58,000 bases of DNA, from assembly GCA_014529385.2 (NCBI GenBank), contig CM043968.1, positions 8,788,648 through 8,846,647 of the forward strand. The letters are read 5' to 3'. Under the pieces are notes generated by a model. The model had not been told where the DNA came from. It ran no database searches and saw only the letters and a list, made by a program, of their open reading frames with translations. Position 1 is the first letter of the stretch. Each line of letters begins with the position of its first letter. Positions 56,658 through 58,000 of the stretch are shown here, piece by piece. A program made the translations under genes and the position numbers. This stretch comes from Adiantum capillus-veneris. Lineage: Eukaryota > Streptophyta > Polypodiopsida > Polypodiales > Pteridaceae.

Positions 56658-57420
56658 CTGATGCAGGCATCCTTAGTCACTGATGTTCATTTTAGCTTTT
56701 ATTTTCCTTTATTTTATTTTGTACCCAGACATTGTATTAGATCCACTAAGATTGTATCAGTTTGCTCTCATCGACCATCTTGGCCTTTTGAAGATGGTTA
56801 AGATCCACCAAGTTTGTATCGGTTTTCTCTCACACGAAGAGAGAGAGAGAGAGAGAGGCGCCGCCGGGGGCGGCCGGCCATACTAGTGTATAATATAATG
56901 ACAAGCGATGTTTCATTTGGGGAAGAGCAAAGTTTGGTTTCCATGCAAGCTACATTTTATGTCCTTATTTAGACTAGGAATTGGTCAAAATTGGTTTGGT
57001 GCTTTAAAAAATTGCCATTGATATGATATAGATTCCTTGTAACAATTAAAAATTTCTTTTGTCTCTTTGGTCATTCTAAAAAGAAAAAATGTTTTGAAAT
57101 ATAGCCTCAAAGTGTTGATTGTGGTACCATGGATATTTTGGAAAAAATGTTTTTGCCTTCCCTATCTTGAGGCTCAACTTATCTTGCTCTTTATGGAATA
57201 GAGAATGTGTAGATATGTGCCTCAAGTAGCAAGAATGAGATACCAATTATGAATTTCTAAAAAACATATTTTTGATGTGTATAAGATCCAGTTCTCTCTC
57301 TCCAACAGGCCCATAATCATGTCTCCTTTGAGCATGTTGCACCATTGTATTCTATTGATTTAAAAATTGTTAATAACATAGAGTCCATGTCAAAAGCGAT
57401 GGCAAGGGTCAAAAATTCAT

Positions 57421-57473
<53 letters not shown>

Positions 57474-58000
57474 CATCCATCCACTTGCAAATGTGTGTCT
57501 TTACATTCATGTATTATCAATCACTATAAAGAATTGATACTACTTAGACTTGTGCACTACAATTTAGAAGCAGCTTTCCAAGAAACTGATTCTTTTTGGC
57601 ATAAAATGAACCAGTAGGATCTACAATCTACTTTCAAGAGAATTAATTGTAATTTTGGATATAAAAATCCCAACTTCAAAAAATGGTGTGTAAAACTGTT
57701 GAAGTTCTAAATCAAAGATAGGAAAGGCAAGCATATTTTTCAAAAATAGTTGAAATGAAGTTGGTTGACAATCAAAGTTGAAACTTAGAAAGATGGTGAT
57801 TGTTTAGATGATGAGAAATTTTAATTTCATGCTAAAAGTTCATGTTATGTGAGAGAAGAATCTTCGAATAAAGAAATCTCTTATGTCATCCTTGTTCGTC
57901 CTCCAAGGAAGGAAAATGAAAACAGGGTGTTGCCTTCAAACGTTAGAGAAGCCTCGGGAAGTACATTACTTGTAGCATATGCATCTTCTCACATGTGTGA

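Larger units (their letters stand above)
54976..56886 (+). mobile_element. Non-autonomous Helitron in the right arm
   Basis: 5' TCTATATTAAAAAGG at 54976 and 3' CTAG at 56883-56886, preceded by a GC hairpin (GCCGCC-GGG-GGCGGC). Flanked by A (54975) and T (56887). The loop differs from that of the left-arm copy but the stem is kept. The outer flanks of the Helitron are also inverted duplicates, so the arms were duplicated after the Helitron had inserted. Confidence 0.8.
54724..58000. repeat. Large inverted repeat, right arm (continues past window)
   Basis: Reverse complement of 51150-54408. It starts GTAACTGTCCC and still pairs at the last base of the window. Contains a complete Helitron, a poly-C tract and CT microsatellites (56621-56655, 57425-57470). 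Confidence 0.95.

Noticed and set aside
54724-58000. Palindrome arms as terminal inverted repeats of a DNA transposon
   Set aside because: The spacer is only 315 bp of microsatellite-rich DNA with no gene, and the arms contain a complete Helitron plus its flanks. An inverted duplication explains this better.

Overview
This window looks like nuclear DNA of a land plant. It holds nested LTR retrotransposons, Helitrons with plant-type ends, a Mutator-type MITE and very many GA/CT microsatellites. The only convincing host gene is a degenerate copy of a plant-specific FLOE/DUF1421 protein. No bacterial-type operons, tRNA, rRNA or CRISPR were seen. Very long LTRs (3.3-3.7 kb), and a transposase-like family that I associate from memory mainly with non-flowering plants, hint at a large repeat-rich genome such as a fern or other seed-free plant. 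That placement is weak.

Layout. For reference I name four LTR families. LTR-A is about 3.4 kb and contains a 30-bp minisatellite. LTR-B is about 3.3 kb and is related to A. LTR-C is about 1.6 kb and belongs to a Ty3/gypsy chromovirus. LTR-D is about 3.7 kb and belongs to a gag-only element. From 1 to 38.3 kb, one composite unit (LTR-B followed by an inward-facing transposase-like pseudogene on the minus strand) occurs three times: 1-7329, 22658-27818 and 28450-38294. Copy 1 is split by a solo LTR-A with a perfect 5-bp target duplication (2594-6013). Its intronic repeat array is cut by the LTR-D element (7330-14227). The second LTR of that element is in turn cut by a minus-strand chromovirus (14228 to about 19985) that runs into a truncated LTR-A (to 22657). 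Copy 3 is cut by a second, truncated chromovirus (30745-35520).

From 38.3 to 44.4 kb there is a 605-bp-offset direct repeat, a solo LTR-C with a perfect target duplication (40800-42407) and a degraded Ty1/copia pol end (43191-44420). The FLOE-like gene follows (44925-46444). It has one in-frame stop, one single-base frameshift and no visible 5' exons. A MITE with a 9-bp target duplication lies just behind it (46796-47231). AT-rich sequence to about 51.1 kb holds an old copia remnant and two short tandem duplications. The last 6.9 kb is a near-palindrome: arms of at least 3.26 kb (51150-54408 and 54724-58000) around a 315-bp microsatellite-rich spacer. Each arm carries a complete non-autonomous Helitron of about 1.9 kb with a captured coding-like segment.

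How the parts work together. Nothing here looks like a working multi-gene system. The interest is in the elements and their history: an already-dead transposase-like gene amplified together with an adjoining LTR, a gag gene fused in frame to an integrase chromodomain between giant LTRs, and a Helitron caught in an inverted duplication able to form a long hairpin.
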